The position numbers were made by a program, and so were the translations under genes. Under the pieces are notes generated by a model, which was not told the DNA's origin, did not search any database, and saw only the letters and a program-made list of their open reading frames with translations. A stretch of 64,000 bases of DNA, taken from Marisa cornuarietis. Its lineage: Eukaryota > Mollusca > Gastropoda > Architaenioglossa > Ampullariidae. Positions within the stretch are counted from its first letter, which is position 1, and the number at the start of each line of letters is the position of its first letter. The stretch covers positions 4,012,501-4,076,500 of the forward strand of contig SMMW01000025.1 of NCBI GenBank assembly GCA_004794655.1, written 5' to 3'. Below, piece by piece: positions 59,801 through 64,000 of this stretch.

Positions 59801-62800
59801 TTGAGCATTTGAAAACGAAAATGAACAAATTATTAGACGTAGGATTGTGAAGAAGCAATCATGACAGCTAGATATTTCTAGACCTTTATCCTACTCATCC
59901 CGGGTTCTCTCGTTAGATTAAAAAAAATGGCGAAGTTTCATCTGTCACTGTGCCCTCATGTTACAAAGAGGTGGACGTGCAAGCAGTTTCACGAGAGTGT
60001 AGCAGACTTGTCATGCTTTATAAAATCCCCGTTGAAGAGTGTTAGCCAGACCGCGCTCAGCGGGGGATCCTAGTAAGCTTGAGCCCAGACCATTTTACCA
60101 GAAGCAGTCGCTTTGCTCAAAGTGCTTTTTAATTCTTAGGGACGCAGTATAATTGTCCTAGGTGCTACGCTGAGACAGTAGTCACTGTCCTTCTGGCTCA
60201 CGGGTTGTTGCATCGTACATGCTTCATCACTTTGTTGTGGAGGCTTGAATATTCTTTCCTAGCTTAAAGCCTGTACGCGTCCCCCCTCTCCCCACCGAAA
60301 AGTAATTATTCTTGACTAAACTATTGGTGCTTACTTCGCTGCATGCAGAGTGTTGGCTGCGGCCATGTTTGAGACTTGCAGCCTGAGTGCCGCTTGGCTG
60401 CAAATCCGCATGCAAGCGGCGCGTACCTGGGAAACGAAGGCCTGCACTAATTATAAACCCGCTGTATGCAACTGGGTCGTGGCAAAGGTTTTCAATGCCT
60501 CTCTGAATGTGTCCAACAGCACAATACTTGAAACTCGCAAGCTGATGATTTGGGTTTCCCAAGCAAGAAATATACCTCTGCAAGGGGAAAAATCGCACAA
60601 GAAATAGAACGAAGTCAAAAGCAGTGTAACTGCACGTTCGGACTTGTCATAGTTGTTTCCACGGCAGTTTCTTCCCCCTCCCCTCCCCCTCGTGACATTG
60701 CCATCACGATCCATGGAAAGATTTGTGGGTCCGGCAAGAGACTGGCCTACCCTTCTAATTACATAAGCTTAGGAATATCTTTTTCGCTTTCAGTCTGATG
60801 GTGGGAAGAATGAATGTAACAATCGTGAAAGAAACAGACTCGTGATTTCTTAAAAAAATTAGAACAAAAATTGGCCAAGTTTTGCCTGTTTTTAGTTGGA
60901 TTTTGCGTCCAGTAGTCTACTTTGCCGTTAAGCTACATCGTCAAATCGGACAGAGGAGTATCAGATGTTACAAACTGAGGTTTTTTTCAAAGTAACAGTT
61001 CGTTATAGCCTATAGCTGCCTGTTCAGAATATATCTGTGAAAAGGTGACCTTATAATGACAATAGTGTCTTTAGAGGGTTTCATATTCGGAATTCATGTG
61101 TAGCACTCTTCTAACGATTTCTCTTAGGGATAAGAGTGATAGAGTTAATCAGCGATATGCGTGGTAAGACCTTTAAATCCTCGAAAACAAATGAATGGGA
61201 TCGCCACTTATATCTGTTAGTCAGCAGTATTGTTCAATGAATCCATTCCAAAGCTAGCAAGTGCCTCATTTTTCAAGTCCATAAGATATCTCTGAAGATG
61301 TGGGAACAAACTTACATTACAGAACGTGCGATCTTGCCTTAGCTCTCGCCATTTCTCTAGGTTTTGTTATTTTCTGGGATCAGCTGAATGCCAAGGCAGG
61401 TCTAATAGGAAAGAAAGTGCTGGAGAGGAGGAACACAGACTGTGCCGTAATAAACTTCTGAAGACCCCCTTCCCCCCATAACCCATCCGTTCGCGACGTC
61501 TTTCAGAGAAGAGGAAGAATGTTAAAGATGGTGTAAGCTGTACTAATGTCCTGACAGCATATTTCATGCAGCATTGAGCCTGCGCTTCCTGGATGCATCT
61601 GTTCGTCATCAGGCGCACGCCGCTGTTGCAGCTCCCTACGGGGCTGTGTCCCTCGCCATAAGGGACTTCACCTCAGGCAAGAAATGATTAGGCACCCTGT
61701 CTTGTCTTCAGGAAATACAGTCGTAAAAAAGTGAGCTGCCAACCTATTTGTAACCTGTAGTCATTGGCGGGAAGTGCGGAAGGAGGGAAGAAGGTTGAGG
61801 GACAAAGAGGATAGAAGCATAGTTCTATGAACGTCAGTCGTGCTGCGATATGTATGAAAATGGAGTTTGAAGAATACACGTAAACTTTCCTCGTTGTAGA
61901 CCTATGATGTAATATATTTATTGCACACTGGTGCGAGCGTTGGAAACTGTGTAATCTAATTCGTTCTAAAAGTTTTTTTGAAAGTATATAGCGTAAACGG
62001 TGATTAGGGAGATATTCAGTCGAGATGTATTTCATCGATTGTCAGCCGTGAGTGGGGAATTATCCAGCATCCGAGTAATAGTTTTGTAACATCGTTGATC
62101 CTTAATAAACCTCGAATTGGTTCGTTTAGAGAAATTCAGGTTTACCAATGTCTCCGATGTCATCAGTGTTGAAATTATCAGAACTGGTCGTAGAACAAGG
62201 TCTGAAGGCATCTTTTGGAAGGAGCGCGAGAAATATATCTCAGAGGAATTATTTACGTCGCCGAAGAAATCCTGAAGGAACGCGAAGGAAATTGGGAAAT
62301 TTTTATATTTAGGCCAACAATCTGATTTCTCTCTGTCTAGAGAATTCGCTTTAAACGTGGTATGCCAAATCAACTGCACGATGTTCCGTCTCGAAAATAC
62401 ATTCATGCAGAGCGTAAACAATGCTGTCTTGTGTGGGCTTCCAGTCAAATGCTATCTTCTACTACCCACGCACACGCAAGCACGCACGCACACACCAGAG
62501 AGAGAGAGAGGCAACAAAGAAGTGAACAACGTAATATCCACAACATCAGACAGAGCGATTTACCAGACGCACCCCGTCTGAAATATGGACATTTTCTTCT
62601 TGTGAGCTGTTTCCCGTTGCTTCAGCAATAGCTGACGCAAACCGCCCCCCCTTTTTTTTGCCGCAGTTGCATTGCGCCGCAAATTGTGTGTGGGAATATT
62701 ATTTGCCGGTGGAGTTGTGAATGAACTGGCTGCATGGCGAAGAAGCACATGGCGAACTTTGAGACCAACTTTGTAACTTTCCATTTTTTTCCCCTCTTAA

Positions 62801-64000
62801 CTTTTGCATGAATGTACTGATTCATACAGATGCTCTCTGGTTTTGATTTTTATGTCAGTAACTTTCTAAAATGTAATTTTTTCCCTTTCATCTCGTTTCC
62901 TTCTTTTTACACACACACACACACACACACACAGAATTGCACATGCACGCACACGGCATACAATACCTCGCTCGCGCAGACACACGGCATCTTACCACCC
63001 ACCCCCTTTCCCCCTGTTCAGAATCGATCTATTCAGGTCTTGCATTCTCGGCGACGATAGCATATTTTCTTTTCTGATCGCCTGGGCTGGAATAAGCAGA
63101 TACCGCTTTAGAAATAGGGGAAAATGACCCGAACGCTTAACATTTTGCATATACGCGCATGGATGCATGATCAGATTTAGAAGCTTGGGGGCGAACATGT
63201 AATCACATTTTGTCAAGTTTCGTAAACAACCAATGTTGTGGTTAGCAGTGGGGCGTTGCCTAGTCCCTTGCCGGTGCTTGAATCTCGTAAAGCTTCTTTT
63301 AAACAAAGTCACGCTGAACCTGTGCCCTGATGTCTGCTAGCTGTTTTAGCACGTGCCTTCAAGTTTAAAAAAAAAATGAGGACATTGTTATCCAAGAAGT
63401 AAAGCGTGCTACAAGAATAATGAAGAAAGAAAATAATGAGAAAACGTTTGGCACCTTGCCAGAAATAAGTCAAAAGCGTTTGGGATGAAGCTGTTAGACT
63501 GAGGCATGTTTACCCACTGTGCTTGAGATATATATCCGATGGATTAAATAAAAAAAACGTCGTTGCAAACACAGGATTTGCCATATTTTTTAAACACGAT
63601 TTTTTTTTTCAGGGACTAGATGTATATGGCTATTAGTATATTTCTCGAGGGATGAACGCTAGCAGCATCGCCTGAACAGCAAATGTGTTGCTTTCTTTTC
63701 CTTCCAGGAATAAACTTCTAGACGATCTTCCCTAGCAATAAAAACATTTCTTATGAGTTAGAGGTGACTTTTTGAAGTTTATTTGGATGCTTATCTTCCA
63801 TAGTTCGGTTGTCGTTCGCTCTTCGTCCATCTTATCTGTTCAATTTCCCACCTTTCTAACTCCTGCCCAGCCATACGCCAGTATTGTAGTATTTTCTTAG
63901 CAACTTGTGTAAAGTATAAAACTGACTTGTTGGTATGGCGCGCGTGCGTGTGCGTATGCGCTTGCTTTACGAACAAGAACAAATGTAATCTACCAAGCTC
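56858..64000 (+). other. Intron or 3' flank of SDR42E, no exon recognised
   Basis: From the exon donor to the window edge I see no SDR motif and no other recognisable protein. The stretch is AT-rich to about 59.5 kb and less so after. It contains a diverged tandem duplication at 57347-57665 and small CA/AC tracts near 62466-62510 and 62911-62935. Short open frames occur on both strands around 60.2-60.7 kb and 62.3-62.6 kb, but with no family resemblance. Confidence 0.6.
57347..57665. repeat. Diverged tandem duplication, about 180-bp period
   Basis: Two copies of a roughly 140-bp block. Copy 1 runs about 57347-57484, copy 2 about 57526-57665. Both share TTTTCATACAT, ACAGTAGAAAATC, TCAAGAAAACAA, ATCTGGATGTG and AACTCGAATGTATT in order. 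The offset is 179 bases, rising to 183 after a four-base GATA insertion in copy 2. Identity by eye is in the mid-80s percent. Confidence 0.85.

Noticed and set aside
60227..60607. Opposite-strand frames of 123 and 85 codons considered as an SDR42E exon
   Set aside because: Neither contains SDR motifs (YxxxK, RPxxIYG) or suitable splice borders in phase 0.

Overview
This window is animal nuclear DNA. It has spliced genes with GT-AG introns, introns from about 0.4 to 28 kb, many CA/TG, AG and TTGA microsatellites, several minisatellites, and scattered SINE, retroposon and DNA-transposon relics. Gene content and repeat style fit an invertebrate, most likely a lophotrochozoan such as a gastropod or other mollusc. 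That placement is inference; no sequence here proves the taxon.

Only two protein-coding genes can be supported, and both run off the window or lack an end. They lie head to head around 53.8-54.7 kb. Leftwards (minus strand) is an orthologue of STPG2, the sperm-tail PG-rich repeat protein 2. Ten coding exons are placed between 53788 and 7574. Every junction has GT-AG borders and matching phase, giving about 508 residues with ten PG-type repeats. The first nine exons occupy 17.8 kb, then a 28.2-kb intron separates exon 9 (35971-36224) from exon 10 (7574-7754). Either translation runs on from exon 10 into a stop near 7542, or a last exon remains unidentified. Rightwards (plus strand) is the start of an SDR42E-type short-chain dehydrogenase/reductase (3-beta-HSD-like extended SDR). 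Two coding exons (54739-54924, 56762-56857) give the Rossmann fold N-terminus; the rest is not seen in the last 7 kb.

Layout: 1-7.5 kb holds no recognisable exon but has several minisatellites (57, 27 and about 40 bp units) and a retroposon-like tail. 7.8-36 kb is the giant STPG2 intron, with a 740-bp minisatellite of 30-bp units near 20 kb, a tRNA-like SINE fragment near 25.8 kb, a SINE with a 12-bp target-site duplication nested in another retroelement at 31 kb, and a polyadenylated retrocopy with an 18-bp target-site duplication at 33.8-34.3 kb. 36-53.8 kb carries the compact STPG2 5' half, a hAT-type MITE (48.7-49.2 kb) and a second DNA-transposon relic (about 50.9-51.27 kb). 53.8-54.7 kb is the shared promoter region, with a partial RFX X-box-like motif abutting the STPG2 start codon. 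54.7-64 kb is SDR42E, in notably AT-rich DNA.

The two genes have no known biochemical link. STPG2 belongs to a family tied to sperm tails, and SDR42E is a probable membrane-associated oxidoreductase acting on sterol-like substrates. Their shared feature here is only a divergent promoter. I found no RNA gene, CRISPR array, complete autonomous transposon or evident new system.
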